Notes under the pieces: generated by a model | Seen by the model: only the letters and a program-made list of their open reading frames with translations | The model's database searches: none | What the model was told of the DNA's origin: nothing | Shown: positions 52,083 to 62,434 of the stretch, one piece after another | How positions within the stretch are numbered: position 1 is the first letter of the stretch | Layout: each line of letters opens with the position of its first letter | Assembly (NCBI GenBank): GCA_947626525.1 | Contig: CANQSM010000001.1 | Location: forward strand, 62,001-126,000 | Reading direction: 5' to 3' | Source of the DNA: an uncultured Phocaeicola sp. | GTDB lineage: Bacteria; Bacteroidota; Bacteroidia; Bacteroidales; Bacteroidaceae | Length of the DNA stretch: 64,000 nucleotides | Made by a program: the position numbers and the translations under genes

Positions 52083-54776
52083 TTAATAAAATAACCAATC
52101 CATCGCTTCCTCTGTTCCTTCCAATGCCACATTACGAGTTTTCAGTATCGTGTCGGTAAAGCCAAGTACCAGTGTATATCCTTTCGGCAACAACAAAGAA
52201 TGTTTTCCTGCGTCAAAGTGATAAGCATGAATATTTGCCAAAGGCATTTTCTCCAGATGAATAGCATTGGTCAGTAAAGGTTCTGCCTGTCCGTATTCGT
52301 TTGCCGAAGCATCGGTCTCCAATTTCGGAGCTTTCGCATATTTCTTTTGGTCATCTTTGAAATAACCAACTAACAGCTGAATAGGATCTTCACATTCAAA
52401 ATCCAATTTTGTACCCTCTTTACGCTGTGCATCTCCATTCAAACAGAAAGCAGTCAAACCTTCCAATTCCGGTGCCAAAGCTTGCACCTTATTGCCCGGC
52501 ATATTACTCAGCAGCGTAGCACCTTTCGTCAGTTTCACCCGCTTCCATATTCCTGCCAGTTTTATTTTGGCGTCAGTAGCCGGTTGAATATCCTCTTTGG
52601 TCTCTAAAATCTCGATCTCTTTTGCTTTCAGCATTTCTAGATTCGCCTTAAAGTTACTTAATTCTTTTTCATAATGTACCAACATTTCAGCCCATGTTTT
52701 ATTCTTACCATTATCACCTCCGATAGGAATACGACGCTGAGCAGTCTGCATACTATTGGCATATAAATAGTGGCCTTTCGTCAAGTCTACCAATTTACGG
52801 TAATGCTCTAAACTCTCTTCCAAAAGAGGTACCGCTGCATCCAAATACTTCAAATTTTTTCCCCATTGGTAATTCAGTACCTGCTCAGCGGCTTTCACTT
52901 TCAAATTGAAAGCATAGGCAAATTCCCGGTAACAGTGCATATCATTACGCAAACGTTCAAACTCCTCTTTATTCATCTTCACCTTTCCTTCCAACTGATC
53001 GATAGCAGCTACCGCTTTGTCACCATGTTGAACACATTGTGCTATAATGTCCAAAGGCAACTCTTTGGCATGCGGAAGATTCTTCCATTTTCTTTCTACA
53101 TATTCAATCAACTTTTCACCGTTCGGGCCACAGCTTTCATAAAATCCCGGATACACTGTATATTTATAAGGGTTCACCAATTGACTGACAAACATACCTA
53201 ACAACAATGTCTGACGATTACCTTCCGTGATACCGAAACGGCGCAACAATTTCGGTGCAATCTCTCCGGATTCTTCATAAGCCTCCCGAACCAATGCTCC
53301 ATTCTCGGCGGAAAGTCCGTAAAAACGTCCAAATTCCTGATCCCAATAAGTCATTTCCTCTTGACGGTCACGGCGACAGTTCCAAGCATAACGTCCCCAT
53401 GCCTTATACCAAGGCCAGTCACGATCCAACTGCATCTCCCGTCCTTCAGCAATGCTGTCAGCCGAATAAGGCCAGTCCCAATAAGAAGCTTGTGGGAAAA
53501 GATGTAATGCATTGGCTCCATGAACATCGTGCATGGCTTGTACGGTCTTTTGCGTAAAATCAGGAGAACCCCAGCGGAATGGTTCCAAATTGGCCAATAC
53601 GTGCACGTTACTGATATGAATACTTCCCAAGGCACTCAGTCCCTTATGAATTTCTCCCCACGGTCCACCAGGTGTATAAGTAGTCAGAGATTCTCCGTTA
53701 TATTTATGCATTGTATAAAGATTCTTATAAAGAGGCAAAGCCGCATCCATCACCATTTTACAATTAGTATCATGCGCTCGGAGCAATACAGGAGGTTCAT
53801 CGGTACGTCCCAATGCAGTCAGTCCATCTTTTATTCCCGGAATAATGGTTTTTGTAAACCACTCTACATCGTCTTCATACGTATCCATAGCTTCACCAAG
53901 ACAAACCAATAACCCCACATTAGGATATTTTTCAATAAATGCCGCCACACTCTTACGAGTATAGTCACTCAATAGCGGAGTAATGGGGCGGTTACGATCC
54001 TGAGTTTTTATACCATAGTGTTCAGCAAAAGGTTTGGAAACAAGAATATTATAAAACATCTGAATGACAAAAATACCACGTTTGTCAGCCTCTTGAGTAA
54101 GGAAAGAGAACATTTCCTCATTCTTCTTAAAAGTTTCATCATCCACTTCCACGGCAAACGGGTAATCTTTCAGTTTAACCAAGGAAGCAAACGGATGGCC
54201 GTTCCACAAATAAAGAGAGTTCATACGGTTGGCAACCAACATATCCAAATATTTAACCCAAAGTTCCTTATCATAAAACCAAGGAAAATTCTCCGGTGTA
54301 TAAGGATATTCGTATACGGCACGTCCCGGTAAAATGAAAGTTTTCTGTATACCAAGGCAACCACCGCGAAGCACCATTTCCGGAGCATCCGTAAAGTTCT
54401 TTGGACAATCCAGCTTCCCTTTCAATTCCATGCGATCGATCAATTCACAACATCCATAAATCACACCACTACCATCATTTCCACACACAATCGTTTGATT
54501 ATCCTTCGTGGTAATGGTAAAACCCTCTTTCGGCAAACTATCCTGTTTGGCTACCATCAACCGAATTATCTTCATATCTTCCGAACTTGCCAAAGCACTT
54601 CCCGTGACATAAAACACCTCATATCCATGCTTCTCTAAAGCCGTTTTCAACTGTTCACCAGCAAATTCCATACGGTTGGAAGGATTCTCAGAAAGCTGCA
54701 AAGCAATTCTCTCTCTCGCACAACTTGTCATGAAGCAAGCCAGCAATATAAATCCTAAATGTTTCACCATCTTCAT
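52083..54776 (-). CDS. Putative glycoside hydrolase lipoprotein, GH20b/GH67-like N-terminal domain + TIM barrel, family unresolved
   Basis: Lipobox FMTSCARERIALQ (start 54776; ORF to 54836); GFTITTKDNQTIVCGNDGSGVIYGCCELIDRM resembles the N-terminal domain preceding many hexosaminidase/alpha-glucuronidase TIM barrels; NRMNSLYLWNGHPFASLVKL. Confidence 0.55.
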   Translation of the reverse strand: MKMVKHLGFILLACFMTSCARERIALQLSENPSNRMEFAGEQLKTALEKHGYEVFYVTGSALASSEDMKIIRLMVAKQDSLPKEGFTITTKDNQTIVCGNDGSGVIYGCCELIDRMELKGKLDCPKNFTDAPEMVLRGGCLGIQKTFILPGRAVYEYPYTPENFPWFYDKELWVKYLDMLVANRMNSLYLWNGHPFASLVKLKDYPFAVEVDDETFKKNEEMFSFLTQEADKRGIFVIQMFYNILVSKPFAEHYGIKTQDRNRPITPLLSDYTRKSVAAFIEKYPNVGLLVCLGEAMDTYEDDVEWFTKTIIPGIKDGLTALGRTDEPPVLLRAHDTNCKMVMDAALPLYKNLYTMHKYNGESLTTYTPGGPWGEIHKGLSALGSIHISNVHVLANLEPFRWGSPDFTQKTVQAMHDVHGANALHLFPQASYWDWPYSADSIAEGREMQLDRDWPWYKAWGRYAWNCRRDRQEEMTYWDQEFGRFYGLSAENGALVREAYEESGEIAPKLLRRFGITEGNRQTLLLGMFVSQLVNPYKYTVYPGFYESCGPNGEKLIEYVERKWKNLPHAKELPLDIIAQCVQHGDKAVAAIDQLEGKVKMNKEEFERLRNDMHCYREFAYAFNLKVKAAEQVLNYQWGKNLKYLDAAVPLLEESLEHYRKLVDLTKGHYLYANSMQTAQRRIPIGGDNGKNKTWAEMLVHYEKELSNFKANLEMLKAKEIEILETKEDIQPATDAKIKLAGIWKRVKLTKGATLLSNMPGNKVQALAPELEGLTAFCLNGDAQRKEGTKLDFECEDPIQLLVGYFKDDQKKYAKAPKLETDASANEYGQAEPLLTNAIHLEKMPLANIHAYHFDAGKHSLLLPKGYTLVLGFTDTILKTRNVALEGTEEAMDWLFY

Positions 54777-54858
54777 TTTTAAGTTGTTCTTTAAAGAAAG
54801 TATTATAAATCTACTTACACTCTGATAGGTATTCACAAAACTTATTCTATTCCTGTTT

Positions 54859-57030
54859 CTAATATTTGATACTTATTTCGCCGGCATTATCCATCCATAT
54901 GCGGAAATAGCCGTTGCTCACCTTTTCCAAAGTTCCTGTCGAAACCTCCGGTGTCTGATGACATCCGGAAGCAAAATACACATACCCTTTACCGCATGTG
55001 GCATTCACCTTAATAATCTTATCATCCATGTATACTCGGATATCGCCGCAAGGAGTAGGCACACTGCCCTCCATCCATTTCAATCCGCCTAATACTGGCT
55101 TCACCTCAAACTCTTCGTATCCTCCTTTTACCGGTTTCACACCCAAATAATATTTGCCCAACAAATAGATAGGACTGGCTCCCCAAGCATGACATAAACT
55201 TTTTCCGTATGGACGCCCGTACATAGCCAAATGTTGCACTCCGTGTTCATCCGGATTGTATTTTTCCCAAAAAGAGGTAGCGCCTTCCCGCAACATGCCA
55301 CCCCAGTAAGCCTTCATTTCTTTCATCACTTGCTTCTGATATCCCATGCCACACATTGCTTCCAGCTCATAGAACCGCATATAAGGAGTGGTAATCTTCA
55401 GCACTTCTTCGTTAAGCATGACATTTTTCATGACAGAAACCTTTTGCTCCTCATCCAGATAACCGAGAGTGATGGCAAACATATTCGGGAATTTATTGAT
55501 TTGTTCGCTCCGCCTACCCTGCTCCACATTGTGAATTAGAGCCTGTTTCTCTTCATTCCAGAAAGTTGGCAATAGTTTGGCACGAAGTTCTACAGCCAAT
55601 TTCCCATACTTAGTAGCGTCCTCTTCATTACCCACCAAATCTGCGCACAAATTCATGGTTTCCAAGCTCTTACAAAAAAGAATTTGTTCAAAAGTCAACG
55701 CACCTTGCTTACTCATTGGGAAATCGGCCCAATCAACAAATATCCAATCGCCTGTAAGGCCTTCCACCATACCATCCTTGTTGGTACGACCCAGTACATA
55801 CTCCATCATTGTCTGCATACGTGGATAAATTTGCGACACGAAATGCTTGTCGCCAGTATACATATAATAATCGTAAATACTTATGAACCAATAGAATGTA
55901 TAGTCCATAATGGTATTAGTATGACTAGTTACAGGATCTTTTCCGCGTAACAGCCATATGGTACGCTTAACCGTCTCCGTGTCAAAAAACAGGTAATAGT
56001 TCATTAAATAGCTCTGAATTGCATCACCACTCCATACCCAACGGTCACGCTTGATACCATCGATAAAAAACTCCCTAGTGGTGAGATGCATCGTATAAGC
56101 ACTTACTTTCCAGATTCGGTTCAGTTCTTCGTCATCACATTGGAAAGAAGCACGATAACTCTCCGGCAAATATTCGTATTGCATCGACACATTGTCCAGC
56201 TTCACGCTTTTATCAACCATAACGTATACATACCGGAATGCCTTACTGTTTTCCAACACATAACTGTCTACCACTACCGAAGTGCGATTCAATGCCAAAT
56301 CCGTTACTTGTTGGCCATCCACCGCAATTCTGTCCAACATCTCACCATATTCGGTATCCAAAGCCTCTTCCGGGCTTTCGCCATAGTAAATGTTTACCAA
56401 TCCTTTTCCTGATAATCCCTCCAACACCAAAAATCCGAACGTCTCCCTACCGAAGTCGTATAAAACGCCTTCTTTTTTATTTTGTTGCGACACTGCACGT
56501 TCCGGCCTACGCGCCAGCGTAAACGCAGAAGGACGTTGCGACATTTCATCAAGATTCCAACACCCGGCATCCATATAAATGGTAGCAGACGTATCACTGG
56601 CCTTGCCACTTTCGTCAATCCATTCCTTATCCTCATAGGTTACTTTCCAAGTAGCATCTGTATACACTGTTTCACCTTTTATATATAAAGCAGGCGGAGT
56701 TGCCTGACTCCATACTTTAATATTCAGGCTGTGCTCTCCAGCCGGAAGTTTAAATGTTTCTGGCATGCCGAACTGCAACTTACCATCAAGCTTGACATTA
56801 TATTGTCCTTCTGCAGCAATGCATATCTCCTCCTCCTTTTGCAAATGCAATTTTTTACTAAACTCCACCGTCACATAATGGCTGTCCATTTTCCAGAAAG
56901 GAGGAAAAAATGCGCCCCGTTCTGTGCGACGATTATTCATCTTGTTGCCGAGCCATATCTCATAATCACCCGGGTACCATATCCAAGTCGGACAGCTTGT
57001 CTTATTTTTCATTATATTCCCCATAATCAC
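54859..57030 (-). CDS. GH78-like alpha-L-rhamnosidase, no signal peptide
   Basis: YDFGRETFGFLVLEGLSGKGLVNIYYGES; REFFIDGIKRDRWVWSGDAIQSYLMNYYLF; MDYTFYWFISIYDYYMYTGD; SLCHAWGASPIYLLGKYYLGVKP. Confidence 0.88.
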   Translation of the reverse strand: MIMGNIMKNKTSCPTWIWYPGDYEIWLGNKMNNRRTERGAFFPPFWKMDSHYVTVEFSKKLHLQKEEEICIAAEGQYNVKLDGKLQFGMPETFKLPAGEHSLNIKVWSQATPPALYIKGETVYTDATWKVTYEDKEWIDESGKASDTSATIYMDAGCWNLDEMSQRPSAFTLARRPERAVSQQNKKEGVLYDFGRETFGFLVLEGLSGKGLVNIYYGESPEEALDTEYGEMLDRIAVDGQQVTDLALNRTSVVVDSYVLENSKAFRYVYVMVDKSVKLDNVSMQYEYLPESYRASFQCDDEELNRIWKVSAYTMHLTTREFFIDGIKRDRWVWSGDAIQSYLMNYYLFFDTETVKRTIWLLRGKDPVTSHTNTIMDYTFYWFISIYDYYMYTGDKHFVSQIYPRMQTMMEYVLGRTNKDGMVEGLTGDWIFVDWADFPMSKQGALTFEQILFCKSLETMNLCADLVGNEEDATKYGKLAVELRAKLLPTFWNEEKQALIHNVEQGRRSEQINKFPNMFAITLGYLDEEQKVSVMKNVMLNEEVLKITTPYMRFYELEAMCGMGYQKQVMKEMKAYWGGMLREGATSFWEKYNPDEHGVQHLAMYGRPYGKSLCHAWGASPIYLLGKYYLGVKPVKGGYEEFEVKPVLGGLKWMEGSVPTPCGDIRVYMDDKIIKVNATCGKGYVYFASGCHQTPEVSTGTLEKVSNGYFRIWMDNAGEISIKY

Positions 57031-57045
57031 CTTGTTATCATTTTA

Positions 57046-58422
57046 TTAGATATTATCACCATATCTTTCTTTTGTAATTTCTTCCAACGATTTACCCTGT
57101 GTCTTGGGAGCTCCGAAGAAGCCGATAACCAAAGAAATAATAAAGAATACCATCATAATGTATCCGGCCAACGTGAATCCATCGCCTTCTTCGCCATAGA
57201 TATAAACGAAGCAGAGTCCCCACACTGCCGACACACCTCTTACGATAAAAAACATCACTCCTTGCGCGGCAGCCCTGTATTTCGCCGGGAAAAGTTCTGA
57301 AGCCCATAACGCATAGAAGGTCTGTACAGAGATACCAGCTTGGATAGCCCATAGAAGCGTAAACACTACAAGTCCGGTCATATCGTTGATACCGAATGTG
57401 ACAACAATGACCCACGCAATGATTCCTGCGCTTACACCTGAAGCGAAAAGCCAACGTTGATTAACTTTATCCACAATCAGCGAACAAATGAAAGTCATGA
57501 AGATAATGACAATCCACTGCCATGCAGCAAACATATTGGCCATGCTATTAGAAAGACCACCAGCAGTTTCGTAAATATGCGGTTGAAAAAATCCCATCAC
57601 ACTGCACACCATATTCCAAGTGAGGTACATACCAGCCAAAAAGAGCATGGATTTGACGCATACCTTATTGGAAAAGAGTTTTCCAAATGATGAGAAGACA
57701 CTATTTTGTCTCTTCTCACCTCTCATTTCCGCCTTTTTAGCTTCTTCCCATTCTTTACTCTCATCAAGCCGACGTTGCAACAGCCATGCTATCAACGCCA
57801 CAACAAAAAGCGAAGTAAACACGATACGCGAACTGAACACATTCAGTTCGGCTACTTCAATAGAATACCCGTAAATCCACTCCGCCATACTTTTCACCAA
57901 CGGGAAAAGAACACCACCCGTATCTTCATCTCCACCAGTAGCTGGAGCAAACAACGTACCAAGTAGCAAGATAATAAGCGGTCCAATCCCCCAAGCCATC
58001 TGTGAGATGCAAATATTGCGCCCACGGTTGTTCGTTTCAGAGCTTTCGGATATATAGGTCCACGAAGCAGGCACTCCTACCCCCACAGAGATTCCCGTAA
58101 TGAGGAATCCGACGAGCAGAGTGGGGAAATTCATGGCAAACATAATCACCAACACACCCACCATATACATCAGCATGTTATAAGTATATATGACTTTCCG
58201 CCCGTATTTATCGGCCAAAAAACCACCAACAATGGCACCGACAGCCGCTCCAAGACAATTGGCACTGATAAAATTGAGCCATCCAAGATGCGCTTCACTC
58301 AATCCTAAATAACTTTTCCAGAGAGTAAGTCCACTGGCTCCCGCCACAATAGCGCCAGCATCCAGGTAATTGGTCAACGATACGGCAATTGTGCTTTTTA
58401 AACTTCCTTTTTGGTTTTTCAT
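57046..58422 (-). CDS. MFS transporter (sugar-porter type)
   Basis: 12 predicted hydrophobic segments; GGFLADKYGRKVIYTYN loop motif; SWTYISESSETNNRG. Confidence 0.9.
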   Translation of the reverse strand: MKNQKGSLKSTIAVSLTNYLDAGAIVAGASGLTLWKSYLGLSEAHLGWLNFISANCLGAAVGAIVGGFLADKYGRKVIYTYNMLMYMVGVLVIMFAMNFPTLLVGFLITGISVGVGVPASWTYISESSETNNRGRNICISQMAWGIGPLIILLLGTLFAPATGGDEDTGGVLFPLVKSMAEWIYGYSIEVAELNVFSSRIVFTSLFVVALIAWLLQRRLDESKEWEEAKKAEMRGEKRQNSVFSSFGKLFSNKVCVKSMLFLAGMYLTWNMVCSVMGFFQPHIYETAGGLSNSMANMFAAWQWIVIIFMTFICSLIVDKVNQRWLFASGVSAGIIAWVIVVTFGINDMTGLVVFTLLWAIQAGISVQTFYALWASELFPAKYRAAAQGVMFFIVRGVSAVWGLCFVYIYGEEGDGFTLAGYIMMVFFIISLVIGFFGAPKTQGKSLEEITKERYGDNI

Positions 58423-58456
58423 ATCATTAAATTTAAATTCTAGGTCATTATTCCCT

Positions 58457-60262
58457 TTACCGGATAAGTCCGGCTTTTATCCTGATACTATCATTCACCA
58501 TCGGACCGTTATTTTCCCATACATTCCCCGGACCATTGGCATTCTTTAAAAATTTCTCCCCTTCCGTCCAATTGTCCTTCACGGTAATGAACGAAGAACC
58601 TTCATCGGTATAAAGATAGAACCAGTGATTCGGATCGTGCGCATAACCCGGAGAATAAATGCTGTGCACCACATTTTCCGTTACATAACTTTTCGGCTGC
58701 GAACCTAATGTATAAATACCGGCCGTATCATACATATGTTTGGCATAATGATGAATCAGGTTGGCATGTACCACATTGTTACGCATACAATTTACGCTTT
58801 GTGTCCACCCCCAGCCCAGACTGATACCGGTATAAGACACTTCATTGATTTCATTGTGCTCGATAGTGATGTCAGCCACATATCCGGCACAGATACCCAC
58901 ACATCCCCAATCTTCATTGGATACATTTGTGATCAGAGAGTTGCATATAGTCTGATGTGTACAGAGTTCCCGACGGTCATACGGATCGTATGGCTGATGG
59001 GTCTCATGCGCAGCCGGAGAGAAACTTCCCACTACGATTCCATTCCCAGCTATATCACGGAACAAGCATCCTTCTACAGTGCCTCCGTGCGTACCGGCCA
59101 CATAGTCCAATCCCGTAGAACCCAAATGCTCAAATATGCAACCAGAAAAGTCGATATCATCAGCAAACTGCACCTGTACGGCAGCAGCCGGACGGCCCAG
59201 CCATCCCTGATTGTCCAATTCATGATTACGATAGTTACGAATCATCTTCGGATTAATCTTATAACCATCAGTCAAATACATGCCGGCTTGCAAGGGAACA
59301 TGTCCCAACAAAGACGGACGCATCCAAGTAGTATAGTTGAAAACCACATTTTTAAACCGAACTTCTTTCACAGGATTATCAAGCGTGCCCAGCACTTGTA
59401 CCAGCGTCTCTACCGCCGGCACCACCACTTCCGCACTACGCATGTCTTCCCCCTTGCGTGGACAATAATAGACCTTACGCATTTCGATATCATGGTACCA
59501 CTCTCCCGGACGATCGAGTAACTCCTTTGCATTGGTCAGATAAAATGCGGAATTACGTCCATCGGTCATCACCATCGGGTGCGGCCATGGGTGTTCAAAC
59601 TGAATACGGCTTTCCGGATTATGGAAACGCACGGCTGCCGAATCCCCCTGTATTTCGATAGATTTAATGCGCAAGTTCGCCACGCACCACATTTCATGAA
59701 GTACCATTTCCGCATACTTTGCTTTCTGTATCTTCCTAACAGCCTCTGCCGGTACCCATAGAATACGGTTCCTCACATCGTTATTGAGAATACGGTACAT
59801 CTTCTCAAAATCTTCCACATCACGAGCCCGATCTGCCTTCACTCCATTTACCCACATCTGTCTAAAATCCAGCGGACGTCCGTTAAATGAGGGAACATCC
59901 GCCACCCAATATTTACCCTGTTTCTTCCAGCCGGAGAGCCGGACTCCCCCGCTTATCGAAGCTCCTTTTTCTCCTTCTATCACAGTAGGAGATTCAGAAG
60001 TTCCGCTATCCTTTGGACGGAGAAAGAGCGGTTCATATATATTATGTACTCCACTCATCAGATGAATGGTCACACCATTTTTTACACTTTTATCGTTTAA
60101 GCGACGCAATTCACGTACTTGCCGCAATGCAGCTGTCAACGAAGCTTTCGGTGCATTTTTCGAGCCGTCCGCCAAATCGCTACCTGAGGGAGAAACCCAT
60201 ACATCGGCAGCCGACAGACTAACACCCACTGCTAAAAATAATCCTGTAATAATGTGTTTCAT
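58457..60262 (-). CDS. Right-handed parallel beta-helix protein, GH141-like
   Basis: Signal peptide MKHIITGLFLAVGVSLSAADVWVSPSGSDLADGSKNAPKASLTAALRQVREL; EHLGSTGLDYVAGTHGGTVEGCLFRDIAGNGIVVG; WGCVGICAGYVADITIEHNEINEVSYTGISLGWGW. Confidence 0.7.
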   Translation of the reverse strand: MKHIITGLFLAVGVSLSAADVWVSPSGSDLADGSKNAPKASLTAALRQVRELRRLNDKSVKNGVTIHLMSGVHNIYEPLFLRPKDSGTSESPTVIEGEKGASISGGVRLSGWKKQGKYWVADVPSFNGRPLDFRQMWVNGVKADRARDVEDFEKMYRILNNDVRNRILWVPAEAVRKIQKAKYAEMVLHEMWCVANLRIKSIEIQGDSAAVRFHNPESRIQFEHPWPHPMVMTDGRNSAFYLTNAKELLDRPGEWYHDIEMRKVYYCPRKGEDMRSAEVVVPAVETLVQVLGTLDNPVKEVRFKNVVFNYTTWMRPSLLGHVPLQAGMYLTDGYKINPKMIRNYRNHELDNQGWLGRPAAAVQVQFADDIDFSGCIFEHLGSTGLDYVAGTHGGTVEGCLFRDIAGNGIVVGSFSPAAHETHQPYDPYDRRELCTHQTICNSLITNVSNEDWGCVGICAGYVADITIEHNEINEVSYTGISLGWGWTQSVNCMRNNVVHANLIHHYAKHMYDTAGIYTLGSQPKSYVTENVVHSIYSPGYAHDPNHWFYLYTDEGSSFITVKDNWTEGEKFLKNANGPGNVWENNGPMVNDSIRIKAGLIR

Positions 60263-60280
60263 AGTGCCTTGTTTCCTTCA

Positions 60281-62371
60281 TTACTTAGCCAACGGCATCC
60301 ATACTGTCATCTCAGCCTTTCCGCGATTTCCCCATGCAAAATAAGGAATCAGACGAATCTTCACCTGCTTGTCGGCTTTACCAACTTCGCGATACAGCGT
60401 ATTGCTCCACGAATCCTCGTCAATCAAACGGGCAATTCCTTCCAAAGCCACCATACGACTACCGTCAATTGTCATCTCTTTAGTTGTAAACTGCATATCG
60501 GCAGGAATCAGCACATTGTCAATCTTCTTGCCACCTTCAATATCCATGCTCTCCAAGCAATATACCAACGGACCGCGCTTCACAACTGTCTGGTTGCGGG
60601 TTTCTTCCACCAAAGGATTCGATTCCAACAGTTTCACTTTCATTTCCATATCAAGTTCTACCACATCTCCCTTTTTCCATACACGGTTCACCTGAGCATA
60701 CGTGTTCGCTTTGGTAGCTATGTCCACCGATTCGCCATTCACCTTCACCGTAGCGTTATCGCACCATTCGGGAATACGCAGGTAAAGAGAAAGAGCCTGC
60801 TTCTTCGGTGCTTCTACAAAAGTCAACTTCACTTTTCCATCATAAGGGTAACCTGTCTCCTGAGTAAGCACCAACGGCATTTTCTTACCGAGAGAAGTGT
60901 TCAACTCATTGGCTCCGTAGAGATTGCACCAAACAGCGTTCTCGCTTACCGTATAAGCATAGTTCTGCGCCTCACAAATAGTACGCAAAGTATTGGGAGG
61001 GCAACAGAAACAGCTGATGTATTCTTGGCGTTCCTTCGGCCAGCGTAACGTATAAGGGAAATCCGCACTGATGCGCAACGGATTAGTATAGAAATAACGT
61101 TTTCCGTCCAGACTCACACCGCTGAGTACACTATTATACAGAGCTGTTTCCACAATCTCCGCATACTTGACATCACCAGTAGTCTCCAGCATACGCCAGT
61201 TGAACAACATGTTACCGATGTTGGCGCAAGTTTCATTATGAGCGGTACTGTTAGGCAACTGGAAAGCGCGTCCGTAACTTTGGTGCACTTTCTGAATGCT
61301 GTCCGGTTCGTAGCAGGTGCCATCAGGAGACGTGCCATCGTACAAAGCACCGCATGCACCGGTTACATACATTTTGCGATTCACGATATCCTCCCAAATA
61401 CTGGTCAAATTCTTCATCAGTTGTTCTTCTCCGGTCTCGGCATATACATCGGCCACCCCGGCATACAGATAGTTAGCACGCACGGCATGCCCCATCGCTT
61501 TATACTGATTGCGAAAAGGAATACGATCTTGGTTGTCGTCCGTACCATTCTCCACCATTCCACGGATGTTGATCAAGTTTTTGGAAAGCTCCAGATAGCG
61601 TGGGTTACCGGTAGCTCGATACATTTCCACCACGCCCATATAGTGGGAAGGGCAAATGGCATTACGCGCCAGTTCCGCCGAAGCGGTTTCATAGAAATGG
61701 CACAGGAAATCGGTAGCTTTCACCGCTGCATCAAAAAGGGAACGTTTTCCCGTTGCCCGGTAGTGAGTGATTCCCGCCATCATCAAGTGACCCAAGTTAT
61801 AAGTTTCAAAATTCAGCCGGTTAGCAAACGCACCTTTCTCGCCTTCCGATCCCACTTTCGTTCCGATAACCATCTGTTTTTGCTTGGAATGAGTATCCAC
61901 GCCCCGATTCCTTTCATTGATGATAACAGGAGTGTGAATATAACCGTCTTCCCGTTGAGCTTTCACCACCTGTTCGATAAATTTATCCATCAGCACATCC
62001 AACTCTGGATTTTTGTTCACAGCATAAACTGCGGCCACGGCTTCCAGCCATTTATACATATCACCATCGTGGAAAGGAGGTCCCCAATGTTCTCCCTCAC
62101 AAGTACCAGCCGCAATTTCAAAATTACGGAAACCATGCGATATATCCGGATTATTCCAAGTATTCCACATACTTTGCAAAGAAATACTGCTGTATACGTT
62201 GAAGCGTTCACCCCAGAATCCGTTGGTCCAGCGAACCGCCCCCAAAGGAGTATTAGCCATCTTAGCATATTCACTTTTGCTCATATCCGTCAAACCGTTA
62301 GACTGGGCAAAAGAAGATGTACCGGCAACGCCTGCCACCAGCACCACAAAGGTAAAAAGTTTTTTTATCAT
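60281..62371 (-). CDS. GH127-type (DUF1680) beta-L-arabinofuranosidase-like enzyme
   Basis: NTPLGAVRWTNGFWGERFNVYSSISLQSMWNT; EWYxx-type CFCCPPNTLRTICEAQNYAYTVSENAVWCNLYGANEL. Start placed at 62371 (MIKKLFTFVVLVAGVAG signal peptide); ORF extends to 62392. Confidence 0.88.
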   Translation of the reverse strand: MIKKLFTFVVLVAGVAGTSSFAQSNGLTDMSKSEYAKMANTPLGAVRWTNGFWGERFNVYSSISLQSMWNTWNNPDISHGFRNFEIAAGTCEGEHWGPPFHDGDMYKWLEAVAAVYAVNKNPELDVLMDKFIEQVVKAQREDGYIHTPVIINERNRGVDTHSKQKQMVIGTKVGSEGEKGAFANRLNFETYNLGHLMMAGITHYRATGKRSLFDAAVKATDFLCHFYETASAELARNAICPSHYMGVVEMYRATGNPRYLELSKNLINIRGMVENGTDDNQDRIPFRNQYKAMGHAVRANYLYAGVADVYAETGEEQLMKNLTSIWEDIVNRKMYVTGACGALYDGTSPDGTCYEPDSIQKVHQSYGRAFQLPNSTAHNETCANIGNMLFNWRMLETTGDVKYAEIVETALYNSVLSGVSLDGKRYFYTNPLRISADFPYTLRWPKERQEYISCFCCPPNTLRTICEAQNYAYTVSENAVWCNLYGANELNTSLGKKMPLVLTQETGYPYDGKVKLTFVEAPKKQALSLYLRIPEWCDNATVKVNGESVDIATKANTYAQVNRVWKKGDVVELDMEMKVKLLESNPLVEETRNQTVVKRGPLVYCLESMDIEGGKKIDNVLIPADMQFTTKEMTIDGSRMVALEGIARLIDEDSWSNTLYREVGKADKQVKIRLIPYFAWGNRGKAEMTVWMPLAK

Positions 62372-62403
62372 AGTAATTTGTATTAATTTCATAGATTAAC
62401 GGA

Positions 62404-62434
62404 CAAATATACATTATTTTGTAAGAATCCCAAG
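62404..62434 (-). promoter_or_regulatory. Putative promoter of the PUL enzyme operon
   Basis: Minus strand CTTG-N19-TATATTTG (+ strand CAAATATA 62404-62411, CAAG 62431-62434), ~30 nt before the GH127 start. Confidence 0.6.
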
